Under the pieces are notes generated by a model. That model was not told where the DNA came from. It was given only the letters and a program-made list of their open reading frames with translations, and ran no database searches. Of a DNA stretch of 64,000 bases, positions 9,242 through 17,220 are shown piece after piece (the stretch's first letter is position 1; every line of letters starts with the position of its first letter). The stretch comes from Nostoc linckia NIES-25 (lineage in GTDB: Bacteria; Cyanobacteriota; Cyanobacteriia; Cyanobacteriales; Nostocaceae), in assembly GCF_002368035.1 (NCBI RefSeq), contig NZ_AP018222.1:2382471-2446470 (forward strand), in the 5' to 3' direction. The translations under genes and the position numbers were made by a program.

Positions 9242-9940
9242 TTAAACCGCTAAAAAACGTTGAATCACATCTTGGCTGAGTTCGTCGGTGGAACCGGAGG
9301 CGACGATACCGCCTTTTTGCATGGCGTAATAGTAATCGGCTTGACGGACAAAGTGTAAATGTTGTTCTACTAATAAAACAGAAATGCCTGTGGTTTGGAC
9401 GATGCGACGGACTGCGGCTTCAATTTCTAGGATGATGGAGGGTTGAATGCCTTCGGTGGGTTCGTCTAAGACGAGTAATTGAGGTTCTCCCATTAAAGCA
9501 CGTGCGATCGCCAGTTGTTGCTGCTGTCCTCCACTTAAATCACCACCCATACGCGAAAGCATAGTTTTTAATACGGGAAATAAGCTAAAAATTTCTTCAG
9601 GAATTTCTGCTTTTTTGACTGGTTTGCGTCTGGCTTCTAACCCCAACAGTAGATTTTCTTTGACTGTTAAACGGGGGATAATTTCTCGTCCTTGGGGGAC
9701 ATAACCAATTCCTAATTTTGCTCTTTGGTCGGGAGATTTGGAGTTGATTAGTTGTTCTGCGAAATTAATTGTACCGATGCGGGGTTTGAGTAAACCCATG
9801 ATGCTTTTGAGGAGGGTGGTTTTACCGACGCCATTGCGTCCGATGAGGCAGACCATTTGACCGGATGGTACGGTTAAATCTACGTTGCGGAGAATGTGGC
9901 TTTCGCCGTAGTAAACGTTGAGGTTGGAGATTTTTAGCAT
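9242..9940 (-). CDS. urtE: Urea ABC transporter ATP-binding protein UrtE
   Basis: 232 residues, the usual size for the LivF-like ATPase of the urea transporter. Visible motifs are Walker A GRNGVGKTT, the Q-loop region YVPQGREI, signature LSGGQQQQ, Walker B LLVLDEP and the switch His in LLVEQHLHF. Together with UrtD it energises urea import through the UrtB/UrtC permeases. The gene keeps the operon orientation but is separated from urtD by about 2.57 kb holding an RTX metalloprotease gene. The sequence just before the ATG is a dispersed CTCTGCGCC-type repeat with no purine-rich ribosome-binding site. The call relies on strong family resemblance plus the urtABCD genes upstream. Confidence 0.92.
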   Translation of the reverse strand: MLKISNLNVYYGESHILRNVDLTVPSGQMVCLIGRNGVGKTTLLKSIMGLLKPRIGTINFAEQLINSKSPDQRAKLGIGYVPQGREIIPRLTVKENLLLGLEARRKPVKKAEIPEEIFSLFPVLKTMLSRMGGDLSGGQQQQLAIARALMGEPQLLVLDEPTEGIQPSIILEIEAAVRRIVQTTGISVLLVEQHLHFVRQADYYYAMQKGGIVASGSTDELSQDVIQRFLAV

Positions 9941-9946
9941 TGGTTC

Positions 9947-9972
9947 ACGCAGAGGCGCAAAGGCGCAGAGAG
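9947..9972. repeat. CGCAGAGGCGC dispersed repeat abutting urtE
   Basis: CGCAGAGGCGCAAAGGCGC starts seven bases upstream of the urtE ATG on the opposite strand. The same repeat family occurs in the urtB-urtC spacer (14344-14372), near 29300, and before the AtzG-like gene (48826-48857). Confidence 0.6.
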
Positions 9973-10282
9973 GAAGAATTGAGTTTTTATAGTTTTGTAT
10001 GAGATGGAATTATTCAAGAGTTTAGTGATGGTAGACAACCTCTGAAACACTGGCGAGATCTCCCGCCTAATTATAGCTTTTATCGAAAATACCATAATAG
10101 TTTGCTTGATGTTTGCACCTTTATGCAATCATCAAGATTTGTCTTTATAAGTTACGCATTGATAATAAGACAGTAAATATAGTAGAGTGGCAGTTTATAA
10201 CGCATCCTACCAGATGAAAAGTATCTTGTTGGATTTGAGCGATCGCTCCTGAAGTTTGACCAAAGTGCGATCGCTTTTAATG

Positions 10283-10354
10283 TTAAAAATCAGCAAGAGC
10301 TTTCAAATCAGCCGCAGTAATCAGGCTGGAATTGACATCAGTCAGTGTTGCTAA
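10283..10354 (-). pseudogene. Possible remnant of an RTX-protein C-terminus
   Basis: A minus-strand stretch of 23 codons plus TAA reads LATLTDVNSSLITAADLKAL and then ADF. It resembles the closing segment of RTX proteins in this window, where ATL is followed about ten residues later by LS/LT and AxxF. An in-frame TAA lies two codons upstream, so it is disconnected from any start. It sits downstream of the M10-RTX gene in the same orientation and may be a relic of a longer or duplicated tail. Evidence is weak. Confidence 0.3.
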
Positions 10355-10421
10355 AGCTTAGTTAGGCGATCGCCACTCGAAATTGGCGTGCGGATTTTAG
10401 TCAAATATTGGAGTTAACTAA

Positions 10422-11990
10422 CTATGCTTGCACGATAAAGTCACTGGCTGCCAAAGTTGGCTCATTAGAAAGAGTAGCAAATAGACCACCACTGCCGAAG
10501 CCGACCGCCGTACCATTTTGGTTGTAATACAAAGACCCATTTGTAGAATTGTAAACAATCTTAGCGTTGAGCAATTCTCCAGTCAGTGGGATACCTAGAT
10601 AATCGAGACGTGCAATTGCAAAATCATTGGCAGCCAAGCTATTACCTGAGGTAGAAGAAAGTGCGGTAAAGGTAGTCCTATCAAGTACAATTTTGTCGCC
10701 TTGGGAGCGATTGAAGTCGCTGATAGTATCTTGACCGACATCAGCCCTAGCAAATGCAGCTTCTGTATTATAAAGAAAACGGTCGGCATCGGTACCACCA
10801 ACAAGAACGTCATTGCCAGCGCCACCGATAAGAACATCATTGCCAGCACCACCAGTTAAGCGATCGATGCCGGCACGACCAATTAATCTGTCGTTGCCAT
10901 TGCCTCCATTGAGGGTATCATTGCCAGCACCGCCGTCAATAGTATCGTTACCATCATTGCCAACTAAACTATTGTTAAATTCATTACCTATAATTCGATC
11001 GTTAAAATTAGAGCCAGTGGCGTTTTCAATCACCACGCTGTTAGCAATGGTAAATCCTCCAAAAATGCCCTTGGCGGAAGACACATAACCACCAGCACCA
11101 GCCCCGTCTTGAGCAGTATTGAGGGAGGCATCATTGAGATCGATCGTCACATCAGATTGTGCGCTAATGCCATTAATTGTATCAATTCCACCAGCATCCC
11201 AAATACAGGAATAACTAGTACCAGATTGGTTGACACTAGGCAAGTAGTATGTATCGTTACCAGTTTTGTAGCTATTATTTTTGCCATAAAGATACTGAAT
11301 AGCGGCAATATCAAACGCCATAGGCGTGCTTTGAAGACCGTAGCCTAGTCCATTTTGATTGCCATTCTGACTGGTAAACCCAGTATTGTAGGACATAGTG
11401 GTGTAAATACCCTGGTTCAAGCCAAGGTCTCCATAACTTCCGAAAGGTGAAGTTACTCCTGGGTAAATTGGCGAACCTCCTCCATTATCGTGAGGGTGAG
11501 CCAGCCCTAATCCATGTCCTAGTTCATGAACTGAAACGAGAAAGGCAATGCTACCTGGAGTCCCAGCAACATTTCCACCCAATCCTTCTCGATTAAAGTA
11601 GCCTATTCCCTGTCCATTTTCTCCAGGAGGATTGAAAAGTCCCAACAGCTCGCCGCCCAACTGAGCATTATTTACGTTATAGAAGCCCAGAGTAGCAGAT
11701 TGTTTATTATCTCCAGCGTCTACAAATTGAATATTAGCGACTGCTGCCCAAGTGTTCAGAGCTTTTATTATGGAATCTTTTCCCTCGGGAAACCAGTCAT
11801 TGGGGTTTGTGGCGTAGTTATTGTAGGGATCGTCAAAACTTGCGGCTGTGGAATTCCAGAAAGAGTAATCAATCTTTGTTACCGATGAACCTGAAGACGA
11901 ATAATACTTCCCACCCCAGAGAATTCCATCAATGTAAACATTGTTTGTCAAAGGCTTTTGAGCAACAGGCAAAGTAGTAGCGCGGGGCAT
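10422..11990 (-). CDS. Serralysin-like M10 metalloprotease with RTX calcium-binding repeats
   Basis: 522 residues. The zinc-binding consensus HELGHGLGLAH is at about 155-165, followed by the Met-turn in TMSYNTG, which defines metzincins of the serralysin type. From about residue 335 the chain has RTX nonapeptides (GNDTIDGGAGNDTLNGG and variants), then a C-terminal beta region. There is no N-terminal signal peptide, which fits type I secretion through a C-terminal signal and folding in external calcium; the exporter is not in this window. The gene lies in the middle of the urt operon on the same strand. A related enzyme is encoded at 33461-35281. Substrates are unknown. Confidence 0.88.
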   Translation of the reverse strand: MPRATTLPVAQKPLTNNVYIDGILWGGKYYSSSGSSVTKIDYSFWNSTAASFDDPYNNYATNPNDWFPEGKDSIIKALNTWAAVANIQFVDAGDNKQSATLGFYNVNNAQLGGELLGLFNPPGENGQGIGYFNREGLGGNVAGTPGSIAFLVSVHELGHGLGLAHPHDNGGGSPIYPGVTSPFGSYGDLGLNQGIYTTMSYNTGFTSQNGNQNGLGYGLQSTPMAFDIAAIQYLYGKNNSYKTGNDTYYLPSVNQSGTSYSCIWDAGGIDTINGISAQSDVTIDLNDASLNTAQDGAGAGGYVSSAKGIFGGFTIANSVVIENATGSNFNDRIIGNEFNNSLVGNDGNDTIDGGAGNDTLNGGNGNDRLIGRAGIDRLTGGAGNDVLIGGAGNDVLVGGTDADRFLYNTEAAFARADVGQDTISDFNRSQGDKIVLDRTTFTALSSTSGNSLAANDFAIARLDYLGIPLTGELLNAKIVYNSTNGSLYYNQNGTAVGFGSGGLFATLSNEPTLAASDFIVQA

Positions 11991-12139
11991 AGTTAATTGT
12001 TCCGGGATTTTAATTTCAGGTAGCCATAAGATGATGAGAATATGTTCTTTAAATACTTAGTCTGTCGCCAAGTAATTGAATAAATTTCTCCCATCCAAAC
12101 ATCAAATTACAACATATCAGCGTAATCTTTAATAGCTTA

Positions 12140-12446
12140 TAAAAAAGATCGTACCTTTCTTACTTTTATTACTTTTATTACTTTTGATTTTTTATTACAT
12201 AATTAAAAGAGGCTATTTATAAAGTAAAAATCAAATTATTGTAGGGGAGCCAGTGCGCCCTTGCAGTTAAGAGACTTATTCGCTCTTAGCGTTCCCGTTC
12301 GCGCAGCGTCTCCGTTAGGAGAAGGGTAGCAACTGACGTTGTGTTAGGCGCGTATTTTGAGATTATTTGTCACGAAAAATATGAGATAAGCGCCTAACGC
12401 ACCGCTATATAAGACGGTGCGTTAGGCTAAAGCCGTAACACACCCT
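12140..12446. repeat. Spacer between urtD and M10 gene: tandem TTTTATTAC and palindromic repeats
   Basis: Near 12160-12190 a CTTTTATTA unit is tandemly repeated. Further on, GTTAGGCGC (12343-12351) and GCGCCTAAC (12390-12398) form one inverted repeat. AACGCACCG (12396-12404) and CGGTGCGTT (12415-12423) form a second, perfect 9-bp hairpin. The TAACGCACC motif recurs at 25645-25675, 38610-38660 and 45160-45187. No gene is seen. Confidence 0.55.
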
Positions 12447-12509
12447 ACTGGCGTGGCAAGGCATTATTATAAGCAGTCTCTAATTGATAACTGTTAAAGA
12501 GCTTTTTTA

Positions 12510-13259
12510 CTATAAATCTTCTTGTTTTCCTAAATACACTTCAATCACGCGGGAGTCGTTTTGTACTTCTTCAAAATCTCCTTCGCAAAGCACTGAACCT
12601 TGATGTAGTACTGTTACTTTCCTAGCAATTTGACGCACGAATTCCATATCGTGTTCGATGACTAATATTGAATGACTTTGAGCTAAAGCTAAAAGTAGTT
12701 CGCCAACGTTGTAGGTTTCCTCATCTGTTAAACCAGCAACCGGTTCATCAACGAGTAACAAATCAGGAGACTGTGCTACTAACATCCCAATTTCTAAACG
12801 TTGCTTTTCGCCGTGAGAAAGTAAAGCTGCTGGGATGTCTGCTTTAGAAGTTAAACCAATGGTTTCTAATAAACCTTTAATATTGTTCTTTTCACTAGTA
12901 CTAGAACTACCAAACAAGGTAGAAAAGACATTTTTATTGCGGTTGCTGGTAATTTCTAAATTTTCACGAGGCGTTAAATTCAGGTAAACTCTTGGTGTTT
13001 GAAATTTACGCCCAATTCCCAACCGTGCAATTTGATGTTCGGAGAAAGAACGCAGATTTCTACCTTTGAATAAAACTCGCCCAATGGTTGGTTTTACTTT
13101 CCCGGTAATGACATCTAAAAATGTTGTCTTTCCTGCGCCATTGGGGCCAATTACTACTCGTAATTCTCCCACATCCATGCTAAAATTTAGCTGATTTATA
13201 GCTTTAAAACCATCAAAGCTAACAGTTACATTTTCAGTTTCTAAGATTTTGGCGTTCAT
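12510..13259 (-). CDS. urtD: Urea ABC transporter ATP-binding protein UrtD
   Basis: 249 residues, LivG-like ATPase. Walker A is GPNGAGKTT, the signature LSHGEKQRLEIGML is the variant typical of UrtD, Walker B is LLLVDEPVAGLT and the switch His is in IEHDMEFV. It pairs with UrtE to drive urea uptake. The ATG at 13259 lies inside the end of urtC (26-bp overlap), implying translational coupling. The stop at 12510 is followed by a repeat-rich spacer and then the M10 protease gene instead of urtE. Confidence 0.95.
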   Translation of the reverse strand: MNAKILETENVTVSFDGFKAINQLNFSMDVGELRVVIGPNGAGKTTFLDVITGKVKPTIGRVLFKGRNLRSFSEHQIARLGIGRKFQTPRVYLNLTPRENLEITSNRNKNVFSTLFGSSSTSEKNNIKGLLETIGLTSKADIPAALLSHGEKQRLEIGMLVAQSPDLLLVDEPVAGLTDEETYNVGELLLALAQSHSILVIEHDMEFVRQIARKVTVLHQGSVLCEGDFEEVQNDSRVIEVYLGKQEDL

Positions 13260-14343
13260 GTTGCACTTCGATGTCTTCTTCTAAAGCAGGGTATGTAGCA
13301 ATTTCTTGACGGCGTTTGAAAACAGAAAAATTTTGACTACGCAACCAGCCTACTATGCCATCAGGAAGTACTGTGACGACAATTAAAAATAGTGCGCCTT
13401 GGAAAAATAGCCAGATTTCAGCAAATTGTTCGCTTAAAAAAGTCCGGGCATAATTAACTAATAAAGTACCGACAATTGCGCCAATTAAAGTAGCGTGTCC
13501 TCCGACAGCTACCCAAATTACCATTTCAATTGAAAAGGCAATATCCATTGCTCTGGGTGAAACAGAACCACTTTGAATGGTGTAAAATGCTCCTGCTATA
13601 CCTGCGATCGCTCCAGAAACACCAAACACCAATACCTTAAAATCTGTAGGATCGTAGCCAGAAAATCTTACCCGGCTTTCATCATCCCGAATCGCTATTA
13701 ACAATCTCCCAAAGCGTCCGCTTGTCAACCAGCGACAAATACCGTAGGTTGCGGCGAGAAACACCACCGTCAGCGCGTAAAAAACAAATTGCGTTTTGCT
13801 ATCGCTGACGGTTGCCCCAAATAAAGTTGTAAAATCTATTAGCCCATTTGTACCATTGAATAATTTTTGTTGACCGTTAAAAAAATTGAAAAATACAATC
13901 GTTCCGGCTTGAGTCAAGATAGAAAAATAAACTCCCTTGAGGCGGTTTCTAAATACTAAATATCCTAACAACCCAGCCAATAACCCTGGAATTAATACCA
14001 CAGCAGCTATTGTGAAAGGAAAAGAATAAAAAGGTTGCCAAAATCCTGGAAGTTCCGTAACTCCATAAAGTCCCATGAAATCGGGTAATTCACCAGATGG
14101 AACTTGCAGTTTCAGGTACATAGCGATCGCATATCCACCCAAACCAAAAAATATACCATGTCCCAAACTCAGTAAACCAGTATACCCCCAAATCAGATCG
14201 ATACCCAAAGCCGCGATCGCCAGCGATAAAAACCTGCCCAATAAATTCAACCGAAATTCCGACAGTACCACTGGCATAATAACAATCAGGGAAAGTGCGA
14301 TCGCCACCACCCCCCCCACCTCAACTAACAATCCTCTCTTCAT
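13234..14343 (-). CDS. urtC: Urea ABC transporter permease UrtC
   Basis: 369 residues, LivM-like inner-membrane permease. Around ten hydrophobic helices are visible. The family pattern GYTGLLSLGHGIFFGLGGYA and the EAA-like cytoplasmic region RDDESRVRFSGYDPTDFKVLVF both fit UrtC. It forms the urea channel with UrtB. The 29-bp gap after urtB is made up of a dispersed CGCAGAGGCGCGGAGG repeat, which places GGAGG about ten bases before the ATG and so seems to provide the ribosome-binding site. The 3' end overlaps urtD by 26 bp. Confidence 0.95.
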   Translation of the reverse strand: MKRGLLVEVGGVVAIALSLIVIMPVVLSEFRLNLLGRFLSLAIAALGIDLIWGYTGLLSLGHGIFFGLGGYAIAMYLKLQVPSGELPDFMGLYGVTELPGFWQPFYSFPFTIAAVVLIPGLLAGLLGYLVFRNRLKGVYFSILTQAGTIVFFNFFNGQQKLFNGTNGLIDFTTLFGATVSDSKTQFVFYALTVVFLAATYGICRWLTSGRFGRLLIAIRDDESRVRFSGYDPTDFKVLVFGVSGAIAGIAGAFYTIQSGSVSPRAMDIAFSIEMVIWVAVGGHATLIGAIVGTLLVNYARTFLSEQFAEIWLFFQGALFLIVVTVLPDGIVGWLRSQNFSVFKRRQEIATYPALEEDIEVQHERQNLRN

Positions 14344-14372
14344 TCTCCGCGCCTCCGCGCCTCTGCGTGAAT
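14344..14372 (-). repeat. Repeat-derived ribosome-binding site between urtB and urtC
   Basis: On the minus strand the spacer reads CGCAGAGGCGCGGAGGCGCG and then GAGA before the urtC ATG. The GGAGG falls at Shine-Dalgarno distance. The same repeat is scattered elsewhere in the window, so a mobile or dispersed repeat has apparently become part of an operon junction. Confidence 0.55.
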
Positions 14373-15554
14373 TTAAGCATCAACAGTACGTCCCTTTTGT
14401 GGAAAAATCCCCCCAGGCTTCCACTGTAAAAACACAATAATCAGTGCAAACACCATCACCTTCGCCATACTCGTCGTAGCGAAAAAAGTAAAGAAATCTG
14501 CCAAAGGCTTAACAGGACTCAACAACAAAGCCAAAGTCCCAGAACCAATTAAAAAATTAGCCGTACCAATAGCCAAAGCTGCAATAATACTACCTGTTAA
14601 ATTTCCCACACCTCCAACAACAACAACCATAAAAGTATCAATAATATAGTTTTGTCCCGTATTCGGCCCCACAGAACCGAGTAAACTAATGGCGCATCCA
14701 GCCACACCAGCTAAACCGGAACCAAGTGCAAAAGTAACCGCATCAACTTTTTGAGTCGGGATACCCAAACAAGCACTCATACTGCGATTTTGCGTCACAG
14801 ATCGAATTCTTAAACCCCAGTTAGAACGTTGTAAAAATATATAAATACCTGCCACACAAATTATTGTTAAAGCAATAATAAATAACCTGGCAAAAGGTAA
14901 TTGCACGCCACCCAAAGACATCCCCGCTTGTAACCAAGTAGGCGCAGTTACATCCACATTTTGAGCGCCAAACCAAGGTTGAGTTACTGCTAGCTGATAA
15001 GTTTGGCTTAATAAATTGCCCGTGAGGATTGTTATCCCCAGCGATAGCGATAACAAAATCGCCACAGCTAAACTACGAACTCTTTCTAAATTTGTACGAG
15101 AATTTAAAATCCATAAACCGCCAAAAAACAGCAGAGAAAATATAGCTATACCAATTACTAAAACCCAATTTACGCTACGAACAAATTGCTGAAAAATTAA
15201 ACTGACTCCCCAAGTTGCCAACAACGTTTCCAGTGGGCGCCCATATAGATAACGAATCACACCTTTTTCTAAAATCAATCCCACAACGGCTGTGAAAAGA
15301 AAAGCAATAATCAAAGCCAAAAATATATAACTTTCAAACCACACGCCACCCAATTGTTTGCAGCCATTCTGCACAACAAATGTTGTATAAGCACCAAACA
15401 TCATTAATTCGCCATGTGCCATATTAATGACACCCATCAATCCAAATATAATGGCTAGCCCCAACGCCGCAATTAATAATACAGCGCCAATACTAATACC
15501 ATTAAAGATAGCTTCTAAAAAACCTGCTAACACTTGTTTCTCCTTATTTGTCAT
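14373..15554 (-). CDS. urtB: Urea ABC transporter permease UrtB
   Basis: 393 residues, LivH-like permease. The N-terminal signature LEAIFNGISIGAVLLIAALG, followed by GLMGVINMAHGELMMFGAY, and the cytoplasmic loop RSVTQNRSMSACLGIPTQKVD, are characteristic. About nine transmembrane helices are visible. Together with UrtC it forms the inner-membrane path for urea, fed by lipoprotein UrtA. It follows urtA after a 60-bp spacer containing short ACTAATGAC repeats, and the order urtA-B-C-D is conserved. ATG start at 15554. Confidence 0.95.
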   Translation of the reverse strand: MTNKEKQVLAGFLEAIFNGISIGAVLLIAALGLAIIFGLMGVINMAHGELMMFGAYTTFVVQNGCKQLGGVWFESYIFLALIIAFLFTAVVGLILEKGVIRYLYGRPLETLLATWGVSLIFQQFVRSVNWVLVIGIAIFSLLFFGGLWILNSRTNLERVRSLAVAILLSLSLGITILTGNLLSQTYQLAVTQPWFGAQNVDVTAPTWLQAGMSLGGVQLPFARLFIIALTIICVAGIYIFLQRSNWGLRIRSVTQNRSMSACLGIPTQKVDAVTFALGSGLAGVAGCAISLLGSVGPNTGQNYIIDTFMVVVVGGVGNLTGSIIAALAIGTANFLIGSGTLALLLSPVKPLADFFTFFATTSMAKVMVFALIIVFLQWKPGGIFPQKGRTVDA

Positions 15555-15614
15555 TAGTCATTTGTCCTTTGCGATCCACTAACGACTAATGACCAATGAC
15601 TAATGACTAACTAA

Positions 15615-16925
15615 TTAAACTTTTTTGTATTTGCCGCCCTTGTTTGGGTCATTCCAATCACAAGCAAATCCCTTAGTTTCTTTCACAAATTGATTCCAAG
15701 GAACTGGTTCAACTGGTGCAGGCGTAGCATAGACAATATCAAATAAACCATCTTGTCTAACTTGGCCAATTCGCACAATTTTAGAAATATGGTGATTGGC
15801 ATCCATTGTCACTTTACCTTCAGGTGCGTCTAGAGTTTGACCGTATGCCGCAGCCCGCACTTTTTCTAAATCAGTAGTCCCAGCTTTTTCTACTGCTTGT
15901 TTCCATAAATAAACTGCCACATATGCTGCTTCCATTGGGTCATTTGTGACTCGATTTTCACCGTATTCTTTTTTGAAAGCGGCAACAAATTTTTTGTTAG
16001 CAGGTGTGTCTACTGTTTGGAAGTAATTCCAAGCAGCGTAGTGACCTTTGAGATACTCTACACCAATTGCTTTGACTTCTTCTTCGGCAATACTTACAGA
16101 CATGGAAGGATATTTGTCTGGTGTTAATCCAGCGCCTTTAAGTTGTTTGAAGAAAGCAACATTGCTATCACCATTTAGCGTGTTATAAATCACGCCACCG
16201 TTGGGTAAATTTTGTTTAATTTTAGTTATGATTGGTGTAACTTCTGTGTTACCTAATGGTAAGTAATCTTCGCCAACTGTTTTACCGCCTAAAGCTTCTA
16301 GTTGGGATTTAATAATTGTGTTTGCGGTACGAGGAAAAACGTAGTCAGAACCAACTAAAAAGAATTCTTTACCTTTATTTTTTAACAGCCAATCAACAGA
16401 TGGTTCGATTTGTTGATTTGGTGCAGCGCCAGTATAAAAAATGTTTTTAGAACACTCTTGACCTTCGTATTGTACGGGATACCAGAGCATGTGATTTTTG
16501 CTCTCAAATACTGGCTTGACGTTCTTGCGGCTGGCAGAAGTCCAACAGCCAAAAACTACAGCGACTTTATCTTGGTCGATTAGTTTGGTTGCTTTTTCTC
16601 TAAAAGTATCCCAGTTAGAAGCACCATCTTCACTAATTGCTTCAATTTGTTTGCCTAAAACACCACCAGCAGCGTTAATTTCTTTGATTGCTAATTTTTC
16701 AGCATCAACAACGCTTTTTTCACTAATAGCCATCGTACCACTCAAGGAGTGCAATATACCTACTTTGATGGTGTCACCATTAGCAGCAGCAACAGGAGAA
16801 GCGGCGGGAGGAGCAGTTTCTGTAGCAACTGGGGTATTATTGGCACAAGCTTTCAAAAAAATGCTGCTTGTAAAAGTTGCAGAGCCGTAGATTAAAAACT
16901 TGCGTCGGTTAAATTCTCTTGTCAT
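15615..16925 (-). CDS. urtA: Urea ABC transporter substrate-binding protein UrtA
   Basis: 436 residues from the ATG at 16925. An upstream in-frame TTG (16985) would add 20 residues before the export signal and lies at the predicted transcription start, so it is rejected. The N-terminus has a twin-arginine motif NRRKFLIYG and a Cys at position 27 after FLKA, suggesting export as a folded or lipid-anchored protein. The mature part carries UrtA/AmiC-like segments such as VGILHSLSGTMAISE and VFGCWTSASRKNV. It captures urea in the periplasm for UrtBC. A candidate NtcA-dependent promoter lies 74-116 bp upstream, fitting nitrogen control of urea uptake known in cyanobacteria. Confidence 0.95.
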   Translation of the reverse strand: MTREFNRRKFLIYGSATFTSSIFLKACANNTPVATETAPPAASPVAAANGDTIKVGILHSLSGTMAISEKSVVDAEKLAIKEINAAGGVLGKQIEAISEDGASNWDTFREKATKLIDQDKVAVVFGCWTSASRKNVKPVFESKNHMLWYPVQYEGQECSKNIFYTGAAPNQQIEPSVDWLLKNKGKEFFLVGSDYVFPRTANTIIKSQLEALGGKTVGEDYLPLGNTEVTPIITKIKQNLPNGGVIYNTLNGDSNVAFFKQLKGAGLTPDKYPSMSVSIAEEEVKAIGVEYLKGHYAAWNYFQTVDTPANKKFVAAFKKEYGENRVTNDPMEAAYVAVYLWKQAVEKAGTTDLEKVRAAAYGQTLDAPEGKVTMDANHHISKIVRIGQVRQDGLFDIVYATPAPVEPVPWNQFVKETKGFACDWNDPNKGGKYKKV

Positions 16926-16998
16926 ATTTTTGATAACTTTTCCTGTCGATCGATTAGCCAACTCATAGAAAGCTGACAATATCAATAATTAAATTGTG

Positions 16999-17041
16999 AT
17001 ATTAGTGCGATAGTTTACTAGTAAAAAGTGACTTGTTATAC
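16999..17041 (-). promoter_or_regulatory. Candidate NtcA-activated promoter of urtA
   Basis: On the minus strand GTA (17041-17039), eight bases, CAC (17030-17028), 23 bases, then TAATAT (17004-16999). This fits the NtcA class II layout GTA-N8-TAC ... N22-23 ... TA-N3-T with one mismatch in the second half-site. The predicted start near 16992 would leave a leader of about 67 nt before the urtA ATG. Confidence 0.6.
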
Positions 17042-17120
17042 AAAATATTTGTTTTTGTCATAAAAAATTAAATTTAAATGTTAACTTTTGTTTACTTGAT
17101 GCAATTATCATGTCAATATA

Positions 17121-17156
17121 AATCAGAGGATAGTATTTTAGTACTATCCTCTGATT
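17121..17156 (-). terminator. Perfect 15-bp hairpin between subtilase and urtA
   Basis: AATCAGAGGATAGTA (17121-17135) and TACTATCCTCTGATT (17142-17156) are exact complements around a 6-nt loop. It lies 65 bp beyond the subtilase stop codon. No strong U tract follows on either strand, so it could be a terminator, an RNA-stability element or an operator. Confidence 0.5.
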
Positions 17157-17220
17157 TAGTTTCAAATCTTCGCTCATTTACAAGGAAGTTGATTTTTAAC
17201 TGACTGTATGGTTAAGTCAA

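Noticed and set aside
16926..16985. TTG start extending urtA by 20 residues
   Set aside because: Would put extra residues before the twin-arginine signal and lies at the predicted transcription start.
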